A stretch of 64,000 nt of DNA, taken from contig JBJTCD010000053.1 in assembly GCA_046091665.1 (NCBI GenBank), positions 10,636-74,635 of the forward strand, read 5' to 3'. A program made the translations under genes and the position numbers. The stretch comes from CAIUPE01 sp046091665. Lineage in GTDB: Bacteria; Pseudomonadota; Alphaproteobacteria; Rhizobiales; Beijerinckiaceae. The notes under the pieces were generated by a model that saw only the letters and a program-made list of their open reading frames with translations, was not told the origin of the DNA and did no database searches. Positions within the stretch are counted from its first letter, which is position 1, and each line of letters opens with the position of its first letter. This document shows positions 25,398 to 32,898 of this stretch, piece after piece.

Positions 25398-25421
25398 AAA
25401 CCTAGATTATAGTCTAGGTTT
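25398..25421 (-). promoter_or_regulatory. DUF4160-DUF2442 promoter with perfect operator-like palindrome
   Basis: AAACCTAGA and TCTAGGTTT are perfect 9-base inverted arms with a 6-base spacer. On the minus strand a consensus TATAAT (25406-25411) sits exactly in the centre, so a bound protein would block the -10. A weak -35 (TGGACG) lies 19 bases upstream. The geometry suggests autoregulation by one of the two downstream proteins. Confidence 0.6.
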
Positions 25422-25725
25422 ATTGCGCATCGTCCATTTTCAAAAATCCCTAAAATCCAATCTTTCAACTTAAAGCTGTATCCACCGCGTATCAGCTACC
25501 TAACCCCTTCGCGTTGATTGCGTGAGGGTTTGTGTTTTGGTGTGGGTTTGATATTCTTCCCTTAGGTCATGTGGATCATGACTCGGGGAACTAGAAAGCC
25601 TCAAAGCAAACGGCAGCGCATCTGCCGACACCAAACTGCCCTGACGCTTCCACGTCGGGGTGGCGACGTTATGTCCAGGTCGCGAGACTAAAACCGTCGC
25701 GGCCATGTTTGCTTTGGCTTTTCTA

Positions 25726-25776
25726 GCACCCCGACTCCAGTGCGTGTTGCACTGGAGTCCTTTGCTCACGGGGTGC
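25726..25776 (+). other. Two-part RNA stem-loop just upstream of a small gene
   Basis: GACTCCAGTGC (25733-25743) and GCACTGGAGTC (25749-25759) form a perfect 11-bp stem with loop GTGTT. It is enclosed by GCACCCC (25726-25732) and GGGGTGC (25770-25776). The structure ends 3 bases before the ATG of the 71-residue gene and would cover its ribosome site. There is no T run, so a simple terminator is unlikely. Confidence 0.6.
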
Positions 25777-25779
25777 GCC

Positions 25780-25995
25780 ATGGACTTCAAAGACTTTCCG
25801 AACGAGTTCTCGCTTCGCTACCATGTGCATGTGCTTTGTGTTCACACGGAAGCGGTTCTAAAATTTGCGACCGAGATTGCGGAAGAAGCGCCGGATAATT
25901 TAACGCGAGAGGACAAAGAAATTTTCAACGCACTTTCCGATTATCTTGATCGGGCATGTCATCACGCCGAGCGATTGAAACGACGTGTGCGATGA
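25780..25995 (+). CDS. Small hypothetical protein (71 residues)
   Basis: I do not recognise this product. It starts MDFKDFPNEFSLRYHVHVL and is mostly helical and acidic in the middle (ATEIAEEAPDNLTREDKEIF), ending in a basic tail HHAERLKRRVR. The frame is open for 40 codons upstream, but that part overlaps the strong hairpin and reads unlike a protein. The ribosome site is poor (ACGGGG). It may be a real small gene under structural control, or no gene at all. Confidence 0.45.
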   Translation: MDFKDFPNEFSLRYHVHVLCVHTEAVLKFATEIAEEAPDNLTREDKEIFNALSDYLDRACHHAERLKRRVR

Positions 25996-26040
25996 TCGGA
26001 ATTCTTGATCATCATAATCAGGCAGTCTAGTCTTTGATCC

Positions 26041-26889
26041 ATGCCCATTCTCTCCATCCAATCCCATGTTGTTTACGGCCATGTCGGCAATGCGGCGGCG
26101 GTATTTCCGTTGCAGCGCATGGGGTTTGAGGTTTGGCCTTTGCATACCGTACAATTTGCTGCGCATACCGGCTATGGCCCGCCAAAGGGACGCGTCTTTG
26201 ATGCGGCGATGATCGACGAGGTGATGGAGGGGCTTGCGGCGCGGCCGGATTTTTCGACATGCGAGGCCGTGCTTTCAGGTTATCTCGGATCGGTCGAAAG
26301 CGCCGGAGCGGTGCTTCGCGCCGTCGAACGCGTGAAGCGCGCGAATGCCGAAGCGCTTTATTGCTGTGATCCGGTCATGGGCGATGAAGGTAAAGGCTTT
26401 TATGTGAAGCCCGACATGCCTGATTTTATTCGCGAACACATTGCACCGCGCGCGGATATTTTGACACCCAATCTTTTTGAGCTTGAAGCGTTGACGGGTT
26501 TACGCGCGCGCTCGCACAGCGAAATCAAAACAGCGATTCAAAAAATTCATACGATGGGTCCGCGGATTGTGCTTGTCACATCCGCAATCACGGATGATAC
26601 GCCGAGCGATCACTTCGATATGATCGTTTCAGATGGTCTTTTAATTTATCGGCTTCGAACACCGCGTCTTGATCTCGTCCCAAATGGAGCGGGGGACCTC
26701 ACGGCCTCTTTGTTTTTGGGGCGCTATTTGGTTGATCATGATGTGGCCAAAGCGTTATCGCACGCCGCATCATCTGTTTATGGTGTGTTGAAGAAAACCA
26801 AATCTTTGAACGCTCCTGAGCTTGCGCTTATAGCCGCTCAAGATGAGTTTAAGTCTCCCTCGCAGATTTTTTTGCCGGAAGTCCTTTGA
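26041..26889 (+). CDS. pdxY: Pyridoxal kinase PdxY
   Basis: A 282-residue ribokinase-like protein: ILSIQSHVVYGHVGNAAAVFPLQRMGFEVWPLHTVQFAAHTGYG, CDPVMGDEGKGFYV, TPNLFELEALTG, and the anion-hole and catalytic segment PNGAGDLTASLFLGRYL (with Asn in place of the common Gly/Val before GAGD). PdxY phosphorylates pyridoxal in the vitamin B6 salvage pathway. It overlaps the PhzF-like gene by 4 bases. Confidence 0.93.
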   Translation: MPILSIQSHVVYGHVGNAAAVFPLQRMGFEVWPLHTVQFAAHTGYGPPKGRVFDAAMIDEVMEGLAARPDFSTCEAVLSGYLGSVESAGAVLRAVERVKRANAEALYCCDPVMGDEGKGFYVKPDMPDFIREHIAPRADILTPNLFELEALTGLRARSHSEIKTAIQKIHTMGPRIVLVTSAITDDTPSDHFDMIVSDGLLIYRLRTPRLDLVPNGAGDLTASLFLGRYLVDHDVAKALSHAASSVYGVLKKTKSLNAPELALIAAQDEFKSPSQIFLPEVL

Positions 26890-27785
26890 TGTCACGTAAA
26901 TTTTTTACGCTCGATGTTTTTACGAAGACGGCACTCGCCGGAAATCCACTCGCTGTCATTCTCGATAGTGACGGTCTGAGCGATCAATCGATGCAGATGA
27001 TCGCAAAAGAATTTAATCTCTCTGAAACGGTCTTTATCTTTCCCCCTCACGATCCAACAAACCGCGCTTCTTTACGCATCTTTACACCCGCAGCCGAATT
27101 GCCTTTTGCTGGACATCCGACAGTTGGCACCGCTGTGCTGATGGCTTTGCTTGATGGACACGCATCGTCATCTTTTGGATTGGAAGAGAAAGTTGGTCTG
27201 GTTGTATGTACCGCGTCACGCATTAGTGACCGCGAGGGTGAGGCGATTTTCACATTGCCGCGTTTACCTGAACGCATTGCCGAACCAGCGCCGTCACCCA
27301 TCATTGCCGAAGCGTTGGGTGTCGAGGTTGATGAGATCGGCTTTGATGATCATCATCCAATCGTTGCATCGGCGGGCGTTGGCTTTAATTTTGTGCCTTT
27401 GAAAACCAAAGACGCTGTGACACGCGCATCCATTAAAGGCCTCAATTGGACGGAGTCCTTCAAAGCGGCGGGGCGTCCGAATGCGTTTATCTACACGCGT
27501 GAAACAGCCGAGCGCGATCATCACTTTCATGCGCGCATGTTCGCGCCGCATTTGGGGATCGGCGAAGATCCGGCAACAGGCAGCGCGGTTGCCGCCTTTG
27601 CGCGAGCCTTTGTTGATTTTGAAAAACCTGAAGACGGCACGCATCGCATTGTCATTGAGCAAGGTTATGCGATGGGCCGCCCGTCGCAAATTACGCTCGA
27701 GATCGATATCGCAAAAGGCGCGCTCGTTGCCGCGCGCATCGGCGGGTCAGCGGTAATAGTGAGTGAGGGGACGCTAAGGGTCTGA
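26886..27785 (+). CDS. PhzF-family isomerase/epimerase
   Basis: The 299-residue protein carries FFTLDVFTKTALAGNPLAVILD, the catalytic Glu in FNLSETVFIF, PAAELPFAGHPTVGTA and GEDPATGSAVAAFARAF, which define the PhzF/YddE family. The family includes trans-2,3-dihydro-3-hydroxyanthranilate isomerase, but the substrate of this member is unknown. It is coupled to pdxY by an ATGA overlap. Confidence 0.92.
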   Translation: MMSRKFFTLDVFTKTALAGNPLAVILDSDGLSDQSMQMIAKEFNLSETVFIFPPHDPTNRASLRIFTPAAELPFAGHPTVGTAVLMALLDGHASSSFGLEEKVGLVVCTASRISDREGEAIFTLPRLPERIAEPAPSPIIAEALGVEVDEIGFDDHHPIVASAGVGFNFVPLKTKDAVTRASIKGLNWTESFKAAGRPNAFIYTRETAERDHHFHARMFAPHLGIGEDPATGSAVAAFARAFVDFEKPEDGTHRIVIEQGYAMGRPSQITLEIDIAKGALVAARIGGSAVIVSEGTLRV

Positions 27786-27792
27786 TCGGGAC

Positions 27793-28111
27793 TTAATTAT
27801 GGCCTGAGAGGCGGATCAGCGAAATCATCGCGCCTAACAGCACAACAGTTTGAACGCCAATCGCCCCGATGATCCACTTCAGCATTTCAATCCTTAAAGC
27901 ATCGATTTTAGAGTCGATTTTAGCTTCTAGGCGTGCCTCCATTTCGCGCATTTCTTGTCTTAATTCGCGAATATCGGATTTTGTCGCGAGCTGATCAGAA
28001 GTCGCTTCGGAAATAGCTATCGCCAGCCCCTCCGACTATTCTTGCGTGAAATTAGCTTTGTCGCGCAAAGTCTGAGCAAAAATTCAGCGTATCAAAGGCG
28101 AGGGCTGTCAT
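27793..28111 (-). pseudogene. Broken DUF1640-like coiled-coil membrane protein gene
   Basis: The minus strand starts ATG at 28111 and reads MTALAFDTLNF. One base too many in a five-T run (28078-28082) then shifts the frame. After correction it continues AQTLRDKANFTQE, stop (TAG, 28036-28038), SEGLAIAISEATSDQLATKSD, a Glu/Arg coiled coil (IRELRQEMREMEARLEAK), and a final membrane segment (WIIGAIGVQTVVLLGAMISLI). This is the layout of short DUF1640-type proteins of Alphaproteobacteria. One frameshift plus one nonsense codon make it a pseudogene unless sequencing erred twice. A 3' fragment from an internal ATG might still be translated. Confidence 0.75.
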
Positions 28112-28233
28112 GGATCGAACCATCCCAAATGTCAGGTGTCCGATACGCAACGCGACATGAGAAAAATATGCGCCTTTGTGAACTCAAATTCAAGACGGAG
28201 ATCCCGTATTCAAGGAGGGGATTTTCGCAGCCC

Positions 28234-28261
28234 TTGCGCCGGAGGCGACTTTTCCTATAAT
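28234..28261 (+). promoter_or_regulatory. Candidate leuA promoter
   Basis: TTGCGC (28234-28239) and TATAAT (28256-28261) are 16 bases apart, 68 bases upstream of the leader peptide. The -10 lies inside an imperfect inverted repeat (TTCCTAT...ATAGGGAA). The rest of 28112-28233 shows nothing recognisable. Confidence 0.55.
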
Positions 28262-28328
28262 AATAGGGAAGTCTTAACCGGCGCGTGAGCATGATTCCGC
28301 GTAAGGTTAGACCGGAAAGGACTTTGTT

Positions 28329-28433
28329 GTGGCTTCGACCCTGCCTCTCATCGCGTTGTTCGCGACCGTCACTTTGGCGGTGGTAGCGTCTGCTCGTCCG
28401 CTTTCTGGCCTCCTTCTTCTTAGCCGCCCCTGA
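28329..28433 (+). CDS. leu leader peptide (34 residues, Leu-rich)
   Basis: A GTG-started frame, 7 bases after an AAAGGA site, encodes a 34-residue peptide with nine leucines. Four of them are consecutive (CTC CTT CTT CTT, residues 28-31) just before SRP and the stop. A long hairpin begins at the stop codon and leuA follows 115 bases later. This matches a leucine-sensing leader. An alternative function as a small membrane peptide is less likely, although its middle part is hydrophobic. Confidence 0.8.
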   Translation: MASTLPLIALFATVTLAVVASARPLSGLLLLSRP

Positions 28434-28467
28434 GGGCCGGCCGGGCATCAGCCTGGGCGCTCAGGGG
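28427..28467 (+). promoter_or_regulatory. leu leader hairpin overlapping the leader stop codon
   Basis: CCCCTGAG (28427-28434) and CTCAGGGG (28460-28467) form a perfect 8-bp stem around an inner GC-rich hairpin. No T run follows, so control may act on leuA translation or use Rho instead of intrinsic termination. A ribosome stalled at the Leu run would overlap the 5' arm. Confidence 0.6.
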
Positions 28468-28548
28468 AGCACGATAAGACCAGCCACTCCACCGGCCTGC
28501 GCGACCCTATGAAAGCCGTGTCCCGGGCAAGACGAAGGACCAAAGACT

Positions 28549-30105
28549 ATGGCCACCACATCAGATAAAGACCGCGTCATCATTTTCGACACCACCTTGC
28601 GCGATGGCGAGCAGTCTCCAGGCGCGTCCATGACGCTTGAGGAAAAGCTCGAAGTCGCCGATCTCTTGGATGCGATGGGCGTTGATATCATCGAAGCCGG
28701 TTTTCCGATTGCCTCGAATGGCGATTTTGAAGCGGTCGCTGAAATTGCCAAGCGCATCAAACGCGCAACCGTTGCAGGCCTCGCGCGCGCAATCAATGCG
28801 GATATTGATCGCGCAGGTGAAGCGGTGAAATTTGCCAAGAAGCCGCGCATTCATACATTTGTTTCAACTTCGCCGATCCATCTCGAATTCCAAATGAAGA
28901 AGAGCGAGGCGGAAGTGCTCGATATTATCACGGCGACGGTAACCCGCGCGCGCAATCTCGTTGAAGATGTTGAATGGTCGGCGATGGACGCCACCCGCAC
29001 CTCGATTGATTATCTCTGCCGTTGTGTCGATGCTGCAATCAAAGCCGGCGCGACGACGATCAATTTGCCTGACACGGTCGGCTATGCGACGCCAGATGAA
29101 TATCGTGATATGTTCAAACAGGTGCGCGAACGCGTTGCCAATTCTGACAAAGCGATTTTCTCCTCTCACTGCCATGATGATTTGGGCTTGGCGGCCGCCA
29201 ATTCACTCGCCGCTTTGGAAGGGGGCGCGCGCCAGATCGAATGCACCATCAATGGTCTTGGCGAGCGCGCGGGCAATGCCGCGCTTGAAGAAATCGTGAT
29301 GGCGATCAAAACACGCGGCGATAAATTGCCTTATGTCACGGGCATCGATGCGACCATGTTAACGCGCGCGTCGAAACTCGTGGCGGCTGTGACTTCGTTC
29401 CCGGTTCAATACAACAAAGCGATTGTCGGCCGGAATGCGTTTGCGCATGAAAGCGGCATTCATCAAGACGGCATGCTGAAGAACCAGCAGACTTACGAAA
29501 TCATGACGCCGGCATCCGTCGGCGTGTCGAAAACATCGCTCGTGATGGGCAAACATTCCGGTCGCGCCGCGTTCCGCGATAAGCTCAAAGAATTGGGTTA
29601 CGAATTAGGCGAGAATGCGTTTGAGGAAGCCTTCAATCGTATGAAGGATTTGGCCGATCGTAAAAAGCATGTCTATGACGAAGACATAGAAGCGCTTGTC
29701 GGCGACGAGATGAATTCGGGTGCGGATCCGATCAAGGTCGAAAGCCTCACCGTGATTGCCGGCACGCAAGGCCCGCAACTTGCGACGCTCACTTTGAACA
29801 TTGGTGGAACACATAAGACGGTGCAGGCGCGCGGCAATGGCCCGGTTGATGCGTGTTTCAACGCGATTAAAGAACTCGTTCCCAATGAAGCGCAGCTCGA
29901 ACTCTATCAGGTTCATGCCGTCACTGAAGGTACAGACGCGCAAGCGGAAGTCTCGGTGCGTTTGGGCGAAAATGGCCGTTCGGTGACAGCGAAGGCCGCT
30001 GACCCTGATACTCTGGTCGCTTCAACCCGTGCCTATCTCGCAGCTCTTAATCGCTTGATGGTGAAGCGCACGCGCGGGCCGAACGCGCAGGCCATGGCAA
30101 GCTGA
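28549..30105 (+). CDS. leuA: 2-isopropylmalate synthase
   Basis: The 518-residue enzyme has the catalytic barrel (IIFDTTLRDGEQSPGASMTLEEK; SSHCHDDLGLAAANSLAALEGGARQIECTINGLGERAGNAALEE, with HxH metal ligands) and a C-terminal LeuA dimer/regulatory domain that binds leucine. HESGIHQDGMLK is the connecting helix motif. It condenses acetyl-CoA with 2-oxoisovalerate, the first leucine-specific step. The leader peptide and leucine feedback would give two layers of control. Confidence 0.97.
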   Translation: MATTSDKDRVIIFDTTLRDGEQSPGASMTLEEKLEVADLLDAMGVDIIEAGFPIASNGDFEAVAEIAKRIKRATVAGLARAINADIDRAGEAVKFAKKPRIHTFVSTSPIHLEFQMKKSEAEVLDIITATVTRARNLVEDVEWSAMDATRTSIDYLCRCVDAAIKAGATTINLPDTVGYATPDEYRDMFKQVRERVANSDKAIFSSHCHDDLGLAAANSLAALEGGARQIECTINGLGERAGNAALEEIVMAIKTRGDKLPYVTGIDATMLTRASKLVAAVTSFPVQYNKAIVGRNAFAHESGIHQDGMLKNQQTYEIMTPASVGVSKTSLVMGKHSGRAAFRDKLKELGYELGENAFEEAFNRMKDLADRKKHVYDEDIEALVGDEMNSGADPIKVESLTVIAGTQGPQLATLTLNIGGTHKTVQARGNGPVDACFNAIKELVPNEAQLELYQVHAVTEGTDAQAEVSVRLGENGRSVTAKAADPDTLVASTRAYLAALNRLMVKRTRGPNAQAMAS

Positions 30106-30128
30106 TCTGATTTTGTATTGAGTAATTT

Positions 30129-30162
30129 TAAGGGCGTGTTCTTGATCGAGAGTGCGCCCTTA
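30129..30162 (+). terminator. Bidirectional stem-loop between leuA and a convergent gene
   Basis: TAAGGGCG and CGCCCTTA form an 8-bp stem with an 18-base loop, preceded by TTT and followed by TCCTTTTC. The last bases include the stop codon of the convergent gene at 30160. Confidence 0.55.
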
Positions 30163-30846
30163 TCCTTTTCGAAGACCGCTCAGCAATCCGCCGATTGAGG
30201 ATGGTGATGGGGTAGGTGTGCTTTTTCTTGGCGCGAAATTGTCACCCGATGGTGCCGTGAATGTGCGTGAGGGCGCGTTCAGTGTCTGGCTCTGCGTTTT
30301 CAGCGCCGCACTTAAACCCGAAAAGAAATTAGTAAATGAAACCGTCCGCGGCGTTTGTGTCGTCGATCCTGATGGCGGCTTTGGCGCAGTTGTTTTTGGC
30401 GGAGGAGGCGCAGGATTTGAAACTTGATTTCGCGGTGATGGGGCTTCACGCGGGACAGGACCTTCGGTCACGCGAAACTCAGCAATATCAACCGCGCTGG
30501 GATTGCGATTGATACGGGGCATCAGGGATTTCAAAGCCAAAGGCGGCATTTCGAGATCGGGCACGGGCCAGGACGTTTCATTTGTTAGAACGAGCGGAAA
30601 GCTTTCAAAAGCTGTCCATGTCGGCGTGTCGTCCCGCACAAGGAGCGTGATCACAAGCGGCGGATGATTGGGTTCAATCGTCTCGAAGGACAGGAGATGG
30701 AATGCCGCCGCATAGATGGCCAGTTTGAAAAAACCATTCAATCTAAAGCGTGGCTGTATCGCGTGTGGGGGAGGGATAGACTCGAGGGCCTTTTGAAAAG
30801 CCTCGATTTCCTGATCGGAGAGCGCGGCGTGATGCAGCCGATCCAT
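30160..30846 (-). CDS. Hypothetical protein with one membrane segment and Pro/Ser/Thr-rich tail
   Basis: I do not recognise this 228-residue product. The N-terminus (DQEIEAFQKALESIPPP) looks helical and soluble. A short hydrophobic segment (FFKLAIYAAAFHLLSF) lies near residue 45. After residue 130 the sequence is low complexity, rich in Pro, Ser, Thr and Asn (PAPPPPKTTAPKPPSGSTT), and ends with GGLLSGLRKG. This suggests an anchored or envelope protein with a disordered tail. It is convergent with leuA. Confidence 0.5.
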   Translation of the reverse strand: MDRLHHAALSDQEIEAFQKALESIPPPHAIQPRFRLNGFFKLAIYAAAFHLLSFETIEPNHPPLVITLLVRDDTPTWTAFESFPLVLTNETSWPVPDLEMPPLALKSLMPRINRNPSAVDIAEFRVTEGPVPREAPSPRNQVSNPAPPPPKTTAPKPPSGSTTQTPRTVSFTNFFSGLSAALKTQSQTLNAPSRTFTAPSGDNFAPRKSTPTPSPSSIGGLLSGLRKG

Positions 30847-31069
30847 GATCCCCTTCGCTTTGCTTCACGCGCGCGCTGTCAACAGACTGACGGCGCGCAT
30901 TCGGTCAGCGGCAGTTCTTGCATAAGCCATACCACGCTGAAAAACTTGTGCGAAGCGCAAGATTCTGCGGGTAAGAGCGGCTAGATTTTTCCATTTATAC
31001 TTGCATCCCATATCGGTGCTTGCTAAGGAGCGGCGTAAGCGCGGTCATTTACCGCGCCTTTGTTTTGAT

Positions 31070-31145
<76 letters not shown>

Positions 31146-31177
31146 TCAAAACCAAAAATTCTCCGATAAACATTATG

Positions 31178-31220
31178 GCCTTCATGCTGCGTTGCGCAGA
31201 TGAAGGGCTATTTGTTTTTT
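31178..31220 (+). terminator. Terminator after tRNA-Lys
   Basis: CCTTCAT-G-CTGCG pairs with CGCAG-ATGAAGG (12 bp with a bulged G, short loop), followed by GCTATTTGTTTTTT. Confidence 0.75.
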
Positions 31221-31241
31221 GAACGCCATAAAAATGAGAAG

Positions 31242-31267
31242 AAAAAAACCCGCCATTTCTGGCGGGT
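31242..31267 (-). terminator. Rho-independent terminator of rpsD
   Basis: On the minus strand ACCCGCC and GGCGGGT form a 7-bp stem with loop AGAAAT, followed by seven T. It starts 29 bases after the rpsD stop. Confidence 0.9.
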
Positions 31268-31295
31268 CTTGTGTTTCTGGCAGATCTTGGAAAGA

Positions 31296-31913
31296 TCAGC
31301 GTGAATAGAATTCGATAACGAGTGATGGTTCCATTTGCACGGGATAGGGAACATCCGAGAGCGCGGGAACGCGAACAAATTTCGCCGTCATCTTCTTGTG
31401 ATCGACTTCGATGTAATCGGGTGTGTCGCGCTCAGGAAGCTGTGTCGCTTCGAGAACCACTGCGAGTTCACGTGATGAGTCCTTCACTTCCACCACGTCG
31501 CCCACTTTGAGCTGATAGGAGCCGATATTCACGCGGCGACCATTCACTTTCACGTGGCCGTGATTGATGAATTGGCGCGCTGCGAAAACGGTCGCTACGA
31601 ATTTTGCACGATAGACAACCGCATCAAGACGGCGCTCGAGAAGGCCGATCAGATTTTCGCCCGAGTCACCCTTGAGGCGAAGCGCTTCGTGATAATAGCG
31701 GCGGAACTGCTTTTCCGAGATGTTGCCGTAATAGCCCTTGACCTTCTGCTTGGCGCGCAACTGCGTGCCGAAGTCGGACAATTTGCCCTTGCGGCGCTGG
31801 CCATGTTGGCCGGGGCCATATTCGCGGCGGTTTACAGGGCTTTTCGGACGGCCCCAAATATTCTCGCCAAGGCGGCGATCAATTTTATGCTTTGCGTCAA
31901 TACGCTTTGTCAT
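31296..31913 (-). CDS. rpsD: 30S ribosomal protein S4
   Basis: The 205-residue protein begins MTKRIDAKHKIDRRLGENIWGRPKSP, has the S4 N-terminal domain and the RNA-binding S4 domain (LERRLDAVVYRAKFVATVFAARQFINHGHVKVNGRRVN), and ends LVIEFYSR. It is a primary 16S rRNA-binding protein. As often in Alphaproteobacteria it stands alone, outside the large ribosomal operons. The 204 bases upstream hold only the terminator of the preceding gene and short palindromes. Confidence 0.98.
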   Translation of the reverse strand: MTKRIDAKHKIDRRLGENIWGRPKSPVNRREYGPGQHGQRRKGKLSDFGTQLRAKQKVKGYYGNISEKQFRRYYHEALRLKGDSGENLIGLLERRLDAVVYRAKFVATVFAARQFINHGHVKVNGRRVNIGSYQLKVGDVVEVKDSSRELAVVLEATQLPERDTPDYIEVDHKKMTAKFVRVPALSDVPYPVQMEPSLVIEFYSR

Positions 31914-32030
31914 CGCTGTTCCTCATTGTTTAAGCGAAGTTTCGAGGAACGCGCCCATCCTCTGCCCAATTTCTCGGACCGACAGACCAATTTTCAGTGA
32001 AAAAAGGTCACGGGAGCGTTTAAACGACAA

Positions 32031-32050
32031 GCGGGCCCACACGGACCCGC
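32031..32050 (-). terminator. Stem-loop after the NYN-domain gene
   Basis: On the minus strand GCGGGTCC-GTGT-GGGCCCGC forms an 8-bp stem with one U-G pair, followed by TTGTCGTTT. It lies between the NYN gene and rpsD. Confidence 0.55.
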
Positions 32051-32117
32051 CAGACGTTGGCGGCTTTCTACCGAGAGGCGCGCGCGATGTCAAATTTAGG
32101 GTAAAAATCCTCGAAAA

Positions 32118-32744
32118 TCATGAAACGACAATATCAGCATGGGCCCGCAACTCGGGACGTACATTGTGCCCCATTGGATCAAAAATGACCTTAACCCCCT
32201 CGCGGCGGATGAATTTGAAAGCGGGAACAAAGTCAGAATCGCCAGTTACCACGATTACCGCTCGCACTGTTTCCCGCAGAGCCAATCGGGCCATATCGAG
32301 CCCGATCCGCATATCAACGCCCTTTTGGGTAATGTTTAATCCAAAATCATCGTCTGTTAATGCACGCGGATTGTCGATCAGTTCATTTGCCGACTGGCTT
32401 TTGATTGTCCATTTATTGGCAGATAGATTTGTTTCGCCCATTCGAACAGCAAAATAGGGCTTTAGGACAAGTTGATCATAAAGAGATTGGCTTCGCCTAT
32501 ATCGCTCCGTTGTCGCTAAGTTAATTCGCTTTTTTGAAATAGGTTTGTTCACGGCCTCAGATGACGGAGGCGCGTCATAATAATATATCCTCAATAATTC
32601 ATATTGAGAAACAAAGGGCAAAGATTGAAGCCGGGTACATTCGCCAACTACGTCATCCGCCGTCGCATGCCGACCATGCTTAGAGTAGAGCTTTTTGGTT
32701 AAAAAGCCCCCATCAAGAAGGATGGCATAAAGTGGTGCTGACAT
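32118..32744 (-). CDS. NYN-domain protein (predicted PIN-like ribonuclease)
   Basis: From the ATG at 32744 (208 residues) the protein starts APLYAILLDGGFLTKKLY, with the first catalytic Asp. It continues with KGVDMRIGLDMARLALRETVRAVIVVTGDSDFVPAFKFIRREGVKVIFDP, the remaining acidic residues of a NYN/LabA-type nuclease. Such domains cut or process RNA; the substrate is unknown. The frame is open up to 32876, but the added 44 residues look unlike the family. No strong ribosome site is seen at either start. Base composition is visibly richer in A/T than in the neighbouring genes, which may signal recent acquisition. Confidence 0.8.
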   Translation of the reverse strand: MSAPLYAILLDGGFLTKKLYSKHGRHATADDVVGECTRLQSLPFVSQYELLRIYYYDAPPSSEAVNKPISKKRINLATTERYRRSQSLYDQLVLKPYFAVRMGETNLSANKWTIKSQSANELIDNPRALTDDDFGLNITQKGVDMRIGLDMARLALRETVRAVIVVTGDSDFVPAFKFIRREGVKVIFDPMGHNVRPELRAHADIVVS

Positions 32745-32898
32745 GGGGGAAACAAACAATGGGATCAGCTCACTCCCAAGGCCGAGGCCACTGCTTAATA
32801 CAGCTCGTCGGAATGAACTGATCCACTGGTCTATTACGTGGTCAAAACCTGACCTAACCTTAGGATAGCCAAGCATTATAAAAAAATCAATCTACGCA

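Larger units (their letters stand above)
25344..25779. other. Intergenic region with operator, palindrome and large hairpin, no clear gene
   Basis: This stretch separates the divergent DUF4160 and 71-residue genes. It holds the promoter-operator at 25398-25421, a short palindrome GTCATG-TGGAT-CATGAC at 25566-25582, and the two-part stem-loop at 25726-25776. No tRNA or recognised RNA family was found. Open frames on either strand here (for example 25500-25790 minus) have no recognisable features. Confidence 0.6.

Noticed and set aside
25660..25780. Upstream extension of the 71-residue frame
   Set aside because: The extra 40 codons are inside the large hairpin and give Cys/Pro/Trp-rich sequence without protein character.
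25500..25790. Minus-strand frame of 96 codons in the structured intergenic region
   Set aside because: It reads through the palindrome and hairpin and has no family features or ribosome site.
28092..28448. Minus-strand frame of 118 codons upstream of leuA
   Set aside because: It is antisense to the leucine leader peptide and promoter and is basic low-complexity sequence.
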